Assembly: GCA_033964015.1 (NCBI GenBank)
Contig: CM066915.1
Location: forward strand, 15,106,372 to 15,170,371
Length of the DNA: 64,000 bases
Source: Scolanthus callimorphus
Lineage: Eukaryota > Cnidaria > Anthozoa > Actiniaria > Edwardsiidae
Reading direction: 5' to 3'
Notes under the pieces: model-generated
What the model was told of the DNA's origin: nothing
Seen by the model: the letters and a program-made list of their open reading frames with translations, nothing else
The model's database searches: none
Program-made: the position numbers and the translations under genes
Shown: positions 1-11,255 of the stretch, in pieces
How the letters are laid out: the number at the start of each line of letters is the position of its first letter
Numbering within the stretch: the stretch's first letter is position 1

Positions 1-456
1 AGACGTCAAGAGATTGTTTCTTGAATTCTATTCTTCTATTGTGTATGACTTCCGCTTGTTACTTCCACGCCGGTTTTCGGTGCGTTCCTTCTGCTTATGA
101 AATGGGATTCACTCTTCCAGCTGACTATTCTCTTGTACATCTAAATCGATGACAAAGCTGGTGCTTATAGTTAAACCAGTTGAGCTATCACTTGGGTCAT
201 CAGAATGCACAATAATTTCGGCTTCAGAGGCGGCGGGATGCTTATATTTGCTGTGCATCTCCAAATGAGCAAGGGCCCAATTTGTAATGCCATGCGCAAC
301 ACCAGCTGGTCAAGAAGTCTGTATTGCAGGCTCAACTCAGGGAAAACCACTCGCGAATATCACGAATTGGTATTCAAATGGCGCGTGTTATTTTTGTTTT
401 CAGTTTTCTTGTTGTGTTTTTGCGCTAGTCAGAATGTGGAAAGGATAAAATAAATT
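1..456. other. No recognisable gene
   Basis: Unique-looking sequence with only a short open frame on the plus strand (205-453) that has no domain or motif I recognise. It precedes the putative CxxC exon and could hold an upstream exon or promoter, but nothing in the sequence shows this. Confidence 0.4.
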
Positions 457-630
457 GTGCAGTATGCAAGAAAGCAATATCCTTGTGTCAGTATAAATCT
501 AGCAGACCAGTTGCCTCGTATGCAGATATATTATCAGATTTACCGCATTCCCGTGGATGACGGTGCGAGGATTTGTGGAAACTGTAGGGCAGCTTTGTCT
601 AAACCAAGAAGCTCGGGCCAGCCCTTTAAG
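457..630 (+). pseudogene. Putative CxxC exon of an unnamed repeat-family gene
   Basis: An open frame encodes a segment with a CxxC pair (ICGNC) preceded by a DDGAR motif. It ends exactly at a consensus splice donor, AAG|GTAAGT, with the intron starting at 631. The frame itself runs on only to 669, so the donor is a plausible boundary. I infer that it is the N-terminal exon of the broken gene at 3679-4828, because many members of that family begin with a cysteine-pair region. The intervening 3 kb is largely a transposon and a tandem duplication. No initiation codon is identified with certainty. It could also be an unrelated exon. Confidence 0.4.
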
Positions 631-966
631 GTAAGTAGCTGCAACGTTATTATCGCGCCAGCAGGGTAGCATTGCATATTGTTTTACACGTTTCTATCTT
701 TACTTATGTGCGTATAGGAAAGAATCTTAACGCGTAGCCAGGTAGACCTGCTAAAACGTGTTCTAGGAAGCCAAGTGAAGTACGGCTGTCAAATCTGTCT
801 AAGTCCGAAGAACCCGCTAAAATTGAAAACGCAAGCCTATTACACAGAAAAAACCATTTGACTTCGGAATTGTTTGTATGTTTATTATATCTCAGTAAGG
901 GAAGAGAAGAAACAGGTAAAGTAAAATTGTTCTAAGAAATTTTTAGTTTATCATAGGTTTTTTTTA

Positions 967-2760
967 GGGACGTGTCATTATTTACCGGGGGGGGGGGGGG
1001 GGGGGGGGGGCTCCAATTTTTTTCAAACAAGGCTAAAAAAATTAGGACCCTCCCCTTGAACATAACAAAAAAAAATGTGACCCTCCCCCAGTCGTAGGTA
1101 AAAAAAAATTGGGACCCTCCCCCATGCAATTTATTTCGAAAAACCTGTTAGGTAGACTATTGTCCAAGTGATGTAATGTCTCTTTCATTCTTCTTAATAA
1201 CAGAACTACTTTTTTCTTACTTCTGTCATGCACCAGTCAATTGACATCACGGCCCCCCCGATTTAAAAATGTTACTATTTTCCCGGTCACCAGGGGCATG
1301 GTCGTTGTTAAATGTCCAGGCCCCCGGGGACACTTTCGCAACATGGCGAAACGCGCCTTTATTTTGATAAACGCATTTCATCAAGCCTCCAGAGAAAAGA
1401 TAAACATTTTATTTTCTGCGTGTAGTAAAAAAGCCTGTTGGTTTTATTCTTCACGCGCTACAAATTATTATTATTCATATGCGTGAAGCGCAGCCCTAAA
1501 ACGAATTTCTATTTCGTATCACTGGAGGGCTTTTGGGGGTTTTCATTGTCCTTGCCAAGAACACATGCTTGTAACGACATTCGTACGCATCCCATTTGTC
1601 ATTCCTTATGCCCGAAATTTTCAACATAATGAGTGAAATAAACTAGAGAATGATATAGAACTCGTTGCTGGAATCTCTCTTTCAAGGCTTCAGGTTTCGA
1701 GAGATCCTCCCCTTTCACTCGCCCAAAAATGAAGTATCCCTCCTAAAATCCCCCCGACCTATAGAAGGTCCGTCTTAAATTCCCTGCCCTTCCGTAGATT
1801 AATGTGTTAAATCCCCGGCCTGGCCGCGATACTTTCCCGCCCTGTCCCGGGGGTGGGGGCCGGGGGCCGGGGTGTCAATTGACTGGTGCATAAGGAACCG
1901 CGGTTATTATTCATCGCCTCGATTAGTTACGTGGCGGATGTTTGGTAATACACGGTTAAAATACAGTGATCCTCCCTCTAAGTACAATGATTAACGTAAT
2001 CCCACATCTCCCGTTCCCTGTTTGACCTAGTACTGTAAACATTTTTTAGAAAAACGGGCTCGCATATCCTTCGTTGCGCGCCAAATTTTGATGAACGTTT
2101 GTTTGTTTGTTCATCGTTTTTTTGTTTGTTCATCGCATTTCATCAAGCTTTAGAGAAAGGGTAGATGAACATGTTTTGTGTACGGCATAGTAAACAAAAG
2201 CCTGTCAGGAGCTCAGGAAGTACACTACATCAACTATATAGGTTAGGTTATATTATTCATGCGCACAACTGCGCTCCGCAAATGACGAGGTTATTAATAT
2301 TCATGTGCGCGAAGCGTGGCCAAACGGACGATTTCTATGCTTGTAACGTCGAAAACTCACGCTTACCTAAGGGGTCTTCTTTCAAACATATAGTGACTTG
2401 CCCTCCAGACCTATCATTTGCAGGGAAATTTTGGGAGAGTTTGATTTTCCTCGTCAAGATAACTTGTTCTTGTCAACGGTAGTGTCCTCATTGCTGAAAG
2501 AGTATATAAGATGTCATTGTTTATGCGCGCGAAGCGCGCCGAAATTTTTATGGAGAAGTTGCTGAAATAACCACTATCGCCATTTGTTTTACCCTCTTCA
2601 TCGTCCAAATGTTGCTGAAAAAAATTATGCCCCTTCCCCAAACAGGAGTGAAAAAAATTTGGACCCTCCCTTTAGACACGCGAAAAAAAATAGGACCCTC
2701 CCCACAAAAATAGTAGCCCCCCCCCCCCCCCCCCCCCCCCGCTAAATAATGACACGTCCC
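967..2760. mobile_element. PIF/Harbinger-like non-autonomous DNA transposon
   Basis: The ends are inverted copies of GGGACGTGTCATTATTTA followed by a 24-base G run (987-1010) on the left and a 24-base C run (2717-2740) on the right. TTA flanks both ends (964-966 and 2761-2763), the three-base duplication typical of PIF/Harbinger. Inside each end are repeated blocks of the type GGGAGGGTCC plus A/T runs. The interior holds no transposase. It contains a diverged direct duplication (about 1359-1570 against 2088-2400, sharing CGCATTTCATCAAGC and TTCATRTGCGYGAAGCG-type blocks) and a nested inverted-repeat element at 1229-1890. The class rests on terminal duplication and end structure only. Confidence 0.7.
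1229..1890. mobile_element. Nested inverted-repeat element
   Basis: The terminal inverted repeat is TGCACCAGTCAATTGACA (1229-1246, inverted at 1873-1890). It is followed on each side by C- or G-rich sequence. It lies wholly inside the Harbinger-like element and interrupts it. No clear target duplication is visible, so it may be a foldback end of the host element rather than an independent insertion. Confidence 0.5.
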
Positions 2761-2772
2761 TTAGAGAATTTC

Positions 2773-3551
2773 ATTCATGGCTTAGCGTGCGCTCTGTAGG
2801 CAGTGGCAGTCGTGTAAGTTTGTTCAAACTTGAATAAAAATTTTTCTCAGCTCAAATCTTTCGAATTAAAATTATCCCTACACATAATAGTAAGTAATCT
2901 GTAATAGAACCATTTAGTTTTGAATGTCTATGGTGGCTTTCGGCTGAGGGAAATTGGTTCTTTTTTAGTTTATGTGGGAGATTTCAACATGGCCGCGATG
3001 GCGGCTTTGTCCCTCGCTGAAAAAATCGCTTGAATTAGAACTTAGCCAAAGGTGAATCTTTTCCAACAAAAACACGCCCACTTGAGAGATTTTCTTCTTC
3101 TCTTCGGGTGTGTGTCCTTCGTTTTGCGATACAGCGTAAGGATTTACACTTTGAGAATATTATTCATGGCTTTGCTTTGTGTAAATTTGTCACCCGTTCC
3201 CGAACAGGAAAGCAAGGCACTGGTGTACGTTTGTCCAAGCTGAATGAAATTTTTTCTCAACTTAAAGCTTTCGAATAACAATTATCCCTGCACATTCCTA
3301 AAAGTAATCTGTGACAGAACCATTTAGGTCTGAATGACTATGGTGCTTTCGACTGTGCGAACTGAGTTATTTTTTAGTTTCTGTGGGAGATTTCAAAATG
3401 GCGGCGATGGCAGCTTTGTCCCTCGCTTAAGAAATCGCTTGAATTAGAACTTAGCCCAGGGTGAATCAATTCCAACCAAAACACGCTCACTGTCGAGATT
3501 TCCACCTTCTCTTCAGGTTTGTGAACTTCTTTTGGCGACACAGCTTCAGGC
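2773..3551. repeat. 389-bp diverged tandem duplication with ATGGCGGC motif
   Basis: Two copies (about 2773-3161 and 3162-3551) start at ATTCATGGCT and share long blocks: TCTTTCGAAT, AATTATCCCT, AGAACCATTTAG, GTGGGAGATTTCAA, TTTGTCCCTCGCT and CGCTTGAATTAGAACTTAG. Each copy carries an ATGGCSGCGATGGC motif (2991 and 3398), which resembles the YY1-type downstream core-promoter motif of housekeeping genes. This could therefore be a duplicated promoter or 5' leader. No start codon or ORF follows convincingly. Confidence 0.65.
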
Positions 3552-3678
3552 CTAAGCGGAGTGAGTGCGAACGATTTAGCCAATCAGAAACGTTTGCGCA
3601 GACAACCCGATTATAATAGTATAGATAAGCCATTAAATGGTTTACAACAGTCATTCAGATTTACCTATTATTTTGCAG

Positions 3679-4828
3679 GATGTGACGTGTCTAAGGAGCT
3701 GAACATTTTAAAAATCTACATGTACCAAGACTTCACTACCTTGGGAAAGCCTCCTGTCATGACCCTGATGAATTCGAAATGCTGTGTAAAAGAGTCGGAG
3801 CAAACACTACCTTTCCTACAATTTTAAATGCCATGACTGGAGAATTCTCACTAATCGAAAACGGAAGCTCTGCTATGAACTCCAGTCAAGTTTGTATCTG
3901 GCTTCGAACAGATCAGGCTATTTTTTTGAAAAATGCCAATCTAAATAAGGAGTGTCTTGAGACTGAAAGGGTACTCGGTAACTCCTGCAGTCGAAGTAAA
4001 ATAGATCAGATTATGACAGACATGGCTAAAAAGGCCCCAGATGGCCTCAACTGTTTCATTGAAAGGCAATAACAAATGATTGGCAGCTTGTCCTTGTTGT
4101 GGATGACTTCACTTCAATACACACATTACCATGACCAACATCTGACATCCTTTCTGTACTAAAGTTTTTGTGCACTATAAACATTAACGTTTTCAAGAAT
4201 ATACAAGCTATACCTTCCTGTCCGCTAAAATCATATCTTAACCCTACACCTCTTGTGTAAATACTGTCTCTGGTCTTGCAACTATGTACAGACTGACACT
4301 TATGCATCAGCAATGCCCCCATGGATTCAGGATACCTTTTTTAGTTCAGAATTTGAAAGGCATCGGATCACTGCTCACGCGTACTGTGACAATGATTCCA
4401 TCAGAACAATGCAGCTTATGGTTGACGTTCATCTAGTGAATTTTGTCCAATTAACACTTAAAAGCAAAGAGGATGATTTTGATGCTGCATTTGATGTTTT
4501 GTTGAGCACAAAACTATTACAATACTTTGCAAAGTACCTTACTCCCCAGCCTGGAGACTGGCCAGCACAGTTTTACTCCCGTCAAATAATCTATCAAATG
4601 TTCTCAAAATACTGTAGCAATTTCCCATCATCTGGCACCACTACACCATCAGCACTTCAACATCAGGATCATTCCTATGCTACACCTAAATGTCATGCTT
4701 CTGGACCTGCGAAAAGAAATTCACAACAAGTTACCCATGATCAGCCTAAAATACTCTCAGTTATACCTTGCATTGGTCCATTACATGTCTCTTTTAATGC
4801 AAGAGAATCTGTTTTCAATGATTTCTGA
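3679..4828 (+). pseudogene. Broken copy of an unnamed multi-copy cnidarian protein
   Basis: A TTTTGCAG acceptor precedes coding-like sequence that runs through several frames. First comes FTTLGKP; after a frameshift near 3745, SCHDPDEFEMLCKRVGA and an AMTGE segment; near 4080 a DDFTSIHT motif in another frame; then from about 4310 MPPWIQDTFF, PGDWPAQFYSRQIIYQM and IPCIGPLHVSFNARESVF, ending in a stop at 4828. I recall this order (HDPxEFxxLC, AMT, DDYxxIHT, PGDWPxQFYxRQ, GPLHxSLNxRE) from multi-copy uncharacterised proteins of corals and anemones. I know of no established function. At least two frameshifts and a lost C-terminus make this a pseudogene. The upstream partner exon may be 457-630. 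Confidence 0.6.
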
Positions 4829-6451
4829 GGAATAATCTAAAAAAGCCTTACATAATTGAGAAATGTCTCCATGTACCGATATACAAAATTCTACCAGTAA
4901 CTTGAAACCAAGGCTTAATTTTATGAATGAAACAAAAGGAAAAAGATTATTAATTCCCATATGCTGATGCCTTTGTCTGACCCGAGTAACATTTTTTTCA
5001 TATCATAATCAAGTTGAATAAAAATGTGCAATAAAGTCACAGCTCTTGTAGTGAAGATGCAAATAATGCCAAAAATGGTTCCAAAGAATGCAAATTTTTA
5101 TCATTTTCCCCAATTTTATAATTAATTTTGATATGATAAAGTGATAACCAATATAATAATAATTTAATTCTCAGTGGAGTAAACGTGGTATTTTATGTTA
5201 GAATTCCATAAATCTGAAAATTATAATATTCATAAGATAAGAAATGTGATGTTAAATTTGGAAGACGCTCTTCCTAAGACTTACAACCCGATCGTTGTCA
5301 AATAAAGACAAGATCTTACATGAAACTTAGGCATTATGCTGTTGCCGTCTTAAACTCTCGATGTGGCTTTTTGTTCGCCGTTGAAATAAATTTACTATCA
5401 CCCAATTCGCACATTATACACAACTTCACTCATAAACCCCTAATTTTCGAGTCAATGGGCTTCTTGAAACTGAATTTCATATGAAAAGGGCAAATCATTT
5501 TCACTGATATCCTTGTGGTATTCTACTCTACTTTAAAGATAGCACAGATGCTAAAATGTCACAAAACAAGATAACAGTTAAATGGAGATAGGAATTTCTG
5601 TGTGTAGTTGCAACTACACAATTATTATGTTACACATAATTATGTTATGTTGAAGAAGCAAATACAAACCCCAACTTACCGTGGGAGTGATATACCATCG
5701 GGTATACGCATTAGAAACCCTAGCTGCCAAACCGTGATTACCATGTTGTACCAAGGAGAAATGCTCCGTGACTTTGGTTTAGTTTCACAAGTCAACTGCT
5801 CCTATACACTGCATTATTCGCTAAAATTATCCATCGGAAGTTCCCTTCAAGCACTAGCTAATTTCGAGCCAAGATCATGTTCGGAAAGCTGTAAACTCTA
5901 GCGTATTTTACAACCTCTCGCAATCCGCCATTGTTCACAACATGTCTTCTGCTTGGTACCTACTGCGCTTGCGCAACAAATTGGGCCCTTGCTCTCCAAA
6001 TGTTGCTTTCGAAAGAAAGACTGAATTTGACACTTGAAGTCATATGTTGGCTTCTTAACTGCTTTTGGTAATGTCGCAGTGATGTCATATAACTCTCCAT
6101 TCTTCAATTCCACCTCTTTTTTAAGCCACAGTCGAATAATAATAATATTCATTTTTATTCTATTCATTTTACCATAAACGAGAAACGATTGAGACAATTT
6201 CACACATCTGATCGAAACTGGGGACCGTGGCGAGGTGGCATGTCAATAGGTTTAGTCAGCGGTCCTTCTTTTCAAAACAACAAGGAACACCTTGCACAAT
6301 TCTCGCTCTCGGCGGCTCAAACAGTGTAGCCGAAATTGCTGTGTGATCAGGTTCTAATCAAACATAAATCCTTCCATTTTGTAACTGATGTCAATATTTC
6401 GATTACATGGATTTTCGATTACATGGATTAAGTGGATAACAATGGGATAAG
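4829..6451. other. AT-rich non-coding stretch
   Basis: AT-rich sequence with short unrelated open frames on both strands (5608-5901 plus, 5898-6203 minus) that show no domain, no repeat pattern and no neighbour support. A short inverted pattern around ACATAATTATGT occurs near 5630. I see no gene. Confidence 0.5.
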
Positions 6452-6855
6452 AGTATGAGGTATTTATAGAGTCCAGTGTTCGGGGATATCATGCATATTT
6501 TGCGGATGCGTCTGTAACCATAGGAGAGGTGCTACTTTGTGAAAGAGAAAACAGCAATACTTACGATAAGTATGCCATCGCCGTGAAAATGAAGCAGAAA
6601 TATTGGTTGGACATGTTCCCAAGAGCTCTCCAAGATATTCAGCAGGTTTTTGGCTGACTATGGAGAGATTGAGGTAGAATGCATTGGTGCCCGGTACAAC
6701 AGAGATGAGGGGAAAGGACTTGAGATCCCAGTGGACTATAGACTCACTGGAAATTTAAAGTACTTGGAGAAACTGGTATCCAGGCTAAAGAAAAAGCAAC
6801 CAACTTGCAATCTTGATATTTCAAATGTCAGAAAATGTCAGATCTTAACTTGATG
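6452..6855 (+). pseudogene. Decayed HIRAN-like domain remnant
   Basis: Translated pieces read YEVFIESSVRGYHAYFADAS, then IGEVLLCEREN and DKYAIAVKMK. In the next frame comes VGHVPKSSP, and then in a third frame IEVECIGARY and GLEIPVDYRL followed by a lysine-rich tail and a stop at 6853. The order VRGYH - IGE.L.C.RE - D.YA.AV - VGH.P - TG/GAR.Y - GLEIP matches the HIRAN-like module I recall as a common uncharacterised protein in cnidarians and fish. HIRAN domains bind DNA ends in HLTF/Rad5 proteins, but here there is no helicase. Two frame changes within 60 bp (around 6610-6640) indicate decay. No start codon is assignable. Confidence 0.55.
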
Positions 6856-7115
6856 ATTATTGAGTGCAAGGGATTATACTATGTGGTGCATTTAAACACC
6901 CCTTGTGGAAGGACCAAGATCAATACAGTATCATACACATTTATATACATTCTTCTTAGTTTTAGTTACAGTGCTGTATATGAGATTGTCCTCTTGTAAA
7001 AAAATTGCAATTTGTTTTGTAATTACAGTTCTTTGTAATTCTGTTACACATTTGTGTGATTTGTAGGTACAGTACTATAATCAGATTTTTCCAATCTACA
7101 TGAAATTGTAATGCA

Positions 7116-7176
7116 ACCCCAGATATAAGAACCTGTTTAAATTTGCTTGGCCAAACAGGTTCTTATATTTTGGGGT
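7116..7176. repeat. Near-perfect 23-bp hairpin
   Basis: ACCCCAGATATAAGAACC...TTT pairs with its inverted copy (7153-7176) across a 14-base loop with about one mismatch. A further GGTTCTTA copy occurs at about 7203-7226. It lies in AT-rich non-coding DNA and is probably the core of a small foldback repeat. Confidence 0.7.
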
Positions 7177-7333
7177 ATTAAAATGGCAAATTTCTGCCAG
7201 CAGGTTCTTAAATGCCTAGGTTCTTACACGCGGGTTTTTACTGTATCCTAATCCCGGGTTCAAAGCACTTGGCCAGGGGCTACATCGACTGGTGTTCAAG
7301 CCCTTGTAAAGAGCTTGATTTGCGATTGAAAGT

Positions 7334-7684
7334 ATGGTGCTTGTTTTTTGTCAGACGTCAACTGACGAATCAGTCGGCTACTACGCGACGAAACCGGACG
7401 AAATACGTTACCCATATTCTAACTCAAAAGAAATCAATGAGGTGGAAAAAGAGCTGAGCGAGATTCTCAAGGCGAAAGTTCTCTCCCCTTGGCAAGAACT
7501 CCTCGAGGAGTTCAGGGTAACTGGTAGCGAAGAGAAATCCGCTCTCAAGAGCGCAAGAAGCATGTGTAAAGAGTGTTGGGATACGCTGGAGGAGTTGGGT
7601 GCATTAGCAGCTAATGAGGTAGCAGGGTATCTCATCAAGGATTTAGGTAAGAAAACAGTGCCCAGTCTCACGCGCGCGCAATAA
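7334..7684 (+). CDS. Hypothetical protein, 116 aa
   Basis: A complete frame from ATG (7334) to TAA encodes a charged, helix-prone protein rich in Glu, Lys and Leu, with two cysteines in MCKEC. There is no signal peptide, no membrane segment and no family I recognise. Splice-like sequence lies upstream, so the true protein may begin earlier. Reading it as a gene rather than chance rests on length and composition only. The reverse-strand frame 7408-7725 is probably its shadow. Confidence 0.3.
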   Translation: MVLVFCQTSTDESVGYYATKPDEIRYPYSNSKEINEVEKELSEILKAKVLSPWQELLEEFRVTGSEEKSALKSARSMCKECWDTLEELGALAANEVAGYLIKDLGKKTVPSLTRAQ

Positions 7685-7902
7685 AGGAACAACACCAAGC
7701 GAGATGTCGAAATTTTGGGAATCAAAATTCTTCCTTTGAGCAGTACATACTTATTACATTTAGTTTTCGCAATATTTGATTTCCTTTCCTTTCTTTTCGG
7801 GGTAACGTAAAGCAGTTCTCAACTCTCTTGACTATATCTTGAAATGTGTTTGTAGTTTGCCTTTTACTTTCCTAAGAAATTATGTATTAATTTATGATTA
7901 GT

Positions 7903-7928
7903 ATCATCATCATCATCATCATCATCAT
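7903..7928. repeat. (ATC)n microsatellite
   Basis: About eight consecutive ATC triplets followed by an imperfect TCATCATT tail. It lies in non-coding sequence. Confidence 0.9.
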
Positions 7929-8159
7929 TCATCATTTAAATTTGACCTCGGCTCCACCTAGTGCGACTCTTACGCTACCTTCGTGCTCTCTCAACTATCC
8001 GCGTGCTCCAGAACTGGATATGCGCACGCTAAGCATGGACCATAACTTAACATCCATCTGACTCTATTCGTGCTATGTTCTAAGTATGTATTATATCAAT
8101 ACTCTTCCAAAAAATCCTATCCTGATGATCCTCCCAGCATCTTTTGAGAGAAAGCCTGA

Positions 8160-8430
8160 AAGGTGTTTTTCCTGGTATTTTTCATGCTCTTGCGTGATTT
8201 TCTAGTCTGCGAAAGCCGACACCACTTAGCGCTCGCCGCCAAAGAGTTTCCGCGCGCTCAAGCCAAACATTCCATACTGATTAGGTATTTTGACCCAAAT
8301 CTGGTCAAAAGGATAAGGTGGCCGGTTTAACTTTGTTCAACTTTTTTCGTCTTATTTGAATTCCTTACTATAAAATAATTCGTGTGCTATATATAATATA
8401 ATATATAGATTTAGGCACTGCCTAAAAGCG
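8160..8430 (-). repeat. Copy of the GCTCCGCT interspersed repeat family, inverted
   Basis: Read on the minus strand, 8345-8160 matches 18170-18320: both contain CCAGATTTGGGTCAAAATAC, GTTTGGCTTGAGCGCGC and GTCGGCTTTCGCAG. At 8395-8430 lies the family end block: TATATAGATTTAGGC, a short inverted spacer, then TAAAAGCGGAGCTCC. The same block recurs at 25677 and 48411. No coding capacity is seen. Confidence 0.65.
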
Positions 8431-9058
8431 GAGCTCCCAGTGATTATAATAAATATCAAGGTTTAGAAAAATATATTTTGTAACCTGATATCATAACTTC
8501 AATGACTGCATCTGATTTTGTGAAAGCTCGATAACATAAAAAGACCTGTAGAAGTTTACAATATTTATAAATACTTTTAGATCATCGTAATAAAATTCCA
8601 TGCAAATTTTCTGCTGTGAAAATTTCTAAAGAACTATAGCATTAGGAAGCAAAGTTTTTATGTATTTCAGTTTTGTTGTCATGATTTGTTATTTTAATAA
8701 TATTTTAATATTTAAAAAAGGCTTCACTAGTAAAAGCTCCTGCTGATTACTAACAAAAACTTACCTATATTATATACTGCCATAAATAGAGGATTATTAC
8801 ATGGCTGCGCAGACATACAAATCTCATCAGTGAGCACACTGAGAACAAGTGAGATAAATTCTAACATGAAAAGAGCAAATTCGTATCTCCAAGCGGCCAT
8901 GTAATGTTCTGTTTATTATATAAACATCAGTGAAATACTAAATCAACATTTATTTTACGAAAATCTTTAAATTAGAAATTCCCAGGGGTTACTCAGATAT
9001 AAAAATGATGGAGGGTCCGACGTATTTTATTGCGTATGAATTTGTAGTAAAAGTTTTT

Positions 9059-9089
<31 letters not shown>

Positions 9090-10159
9090 GGTGAAAAATC
9101 TGCGGGTATTTTTTAGGGGTTCAAACTTCTGACAGGCTAGTTGACCATCAAGATACTGCCTTAAGCTGAAGCTAATTCCAGGAAACATAATGGGACGGGC
9201 ATGACCACCGTAGGTGATGATAGACAAAGAAAAAAGACAATGTGGGTATTATATAGCCTTTTAATGCTAAAAAAAAGTTGGGTATTTTGGGGGTATCAAA
9301 TTTTGAGAGCAGGTATCTTTGGGGGTATCAAATTTATGGTTCAGGTATTTTGTATTTTTTCATGTTATTTTCACTTGTGAAGATATCAAGTTTTTGAGTG
9401 GGAGATCATCTGGTTTTCATTGGTGTTTATATAATACTATTAATGTTTAGGAGAGAAATAAACTAAGAACTAAGAAACTAAGCAGGGGCATACCCAAAAA
9501 TACTTTTAACATATGGGAAAAAGTCTAAATATATAGAAAAATAGCAACAAAAAAGCCTGCCTCCCCCTTTTGACAATGCATTCTGGCTATGGGATGCCCT
9601 GCCTGCATAGCTGGTAGCCCATGAGTGGTGTTTTGGGAATGTTTTCCCCTGATAGAAACCACATACAAAAAGACTGCCCTCTGAGAAACTTTTGGTGTGA
9701 CTAGTTAGTGTGAATTTAAAGTGAATTTCTAAATTTATTTTAGTCCAGAAAACAAAATTAAAACTTTGATGGCAGATTTATGCAAGTAGGTGTGGCCTTT
9801 GCTAAAATGTTGACAATGTAAATATCTGAAAACAGAAATTCCAACACTACCAGTACCTTAAATTGTAGAATTCAGTTCTGCAAGCTATCTTGTTTCCTCT
9901 CCAAGATTATGGCCAATTAGTCTTGTAAGAAGAGCTTTTAAATGATTCATGCCCAGTCAGACTTCTGTCGTAAATGGCTTTAAAATCAAAAGCGCTTGGT
10001 TTCTATACAGTACACTTCATAGACGAGGAAATATAATTTATGTCAATTGATGAGTTTGTGTTACGCCGATTTAACTTCTCACTCGTTCATGATTCCCCGA
10101 TCTTCTATCGTTCAGAAAAGGCCAAACGTTCTCCCTTGAACTTCAAATCCAAACCTCGA
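8431..10159. other. Non-coding stretch with T15/G23 homopolymer tract
   Basis: AT-rich sequence without recognisable genes. A T run (9054-9068) is followed directly by a G run (9069-9091). Downstream, blocks of the type GGGGGTATCAAATTT recur at about 9290 and 9325, which suggests a degenerate repeat. The stretch ends at the BEL/Pao insertion, whose left target duplication CTCGA is at 10155-10159. Confidence 0.5.
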
Positions 10160-11117
10160 TGTAAAGGCTTGCAATGACAATCAGGACCAAACAGCGATGT
10201 CGTGACGGGTCATGCAGGCGAAACGATAATTAGGGACTATTTTACTGGTGAAGACGTGCTACTAGCTTATGGATCGATTAGACAACGCCTTGATTATAGA
10301 ACGACTCTCACGAACTGACCACCGAAACCAAATGTGAACTATTCGCAACTCTCGGACTAACAATCAACGAAATCAAATACTCGAAACCATACAAGAACAC
10401 ATCTATTTAACACCGTAAACTGAAAGTAAAACGTAACAAAAAAGGTCTTAAAAGCTAATAACTATACAAGATTAAGGCTAATATAACAAGCAATAATATA
10501 CAAGCATAAATCAGATAAATAATCAAGTATTATACATAGGCTAACGAAACAACAGACTATAACTAACGAAAGTCTAATGCAATCCAAATACGAAGTAACT
10601 TGACTATAACTAAGCGAAAACTAAGCGAAAGCGACTAATCGTAGGCGCATACTAAGATTTTAGTGCGTAATGCTAAATGACTCTAAGCGAGCGTAAAATG
10701 GCTAAAGTAAAGGCGAGCAATTCCATAATAACCAAAACTTCGCTAAAAACTAATAAACTTGCGCGAATAGTGACTAAAAACGCATTCCTAATAGCGCAAC
10801 TAAAACTAAATAATATAACAATAAAGATCACTTACATATCGGTCCCACAGGGTATCCAAAAGGTAACTTTACCAAGTGCCAAGCGATTTAACCACAACCT
10901 TCCTTGAATCTACAACGACTACTGACTAAACGGGCTAAATGTGCACAAGGTAATATTCCGAAATGGGACGTGAGGGCGGTAAATACCTGAGCTATAATGT
11001 AATCACAGAATCAATATACTTTGGCACAAAAGCGAGGCCTTAATAAAACCGCAATTAAGATAACAAGATAACAAATAATTACTCGATCAATAAAAGGAAG
11101 TGAGAGCATCCTTTACA
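10160..11117 (-). repeat. BEL/Pao 3' LTR
   Basis: 958 bp, nearly identical to 16404-17362. It begins TGTAAAGG and ends CCTTTACA on the plus strand. It is the 3' LTR because the element reads on the minus strand. Confidence 0.93.
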
Positions 11118-11125
11118 CTCCCCCC
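11118..11125 (-). other. Polypurine tract of BEL/Pao element
   Basis: On the minus strand GGGGGGAG lies immediately before the 3' LTR. This is the position and composition of a plus-strand primer. Confidence 0.75.
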
Positions 11126-11255
11126 GAAATACTGAATGTATTTCACTAATTCAATGTTCATAAATCAATGTTCAACAAACAATGTTCATAATACTATACT
11201 AAACTATACTACTGTTACCGTAATGGCTCCTCCGTTGGGATCTTTCCCGGTCTCA

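Noticed and set aside
7408..7725. Minus-strand ORF of 105 aa
   Set aside because: It overlaps the plus-strand 116-aa frame and shows no motif; likely its shadow.
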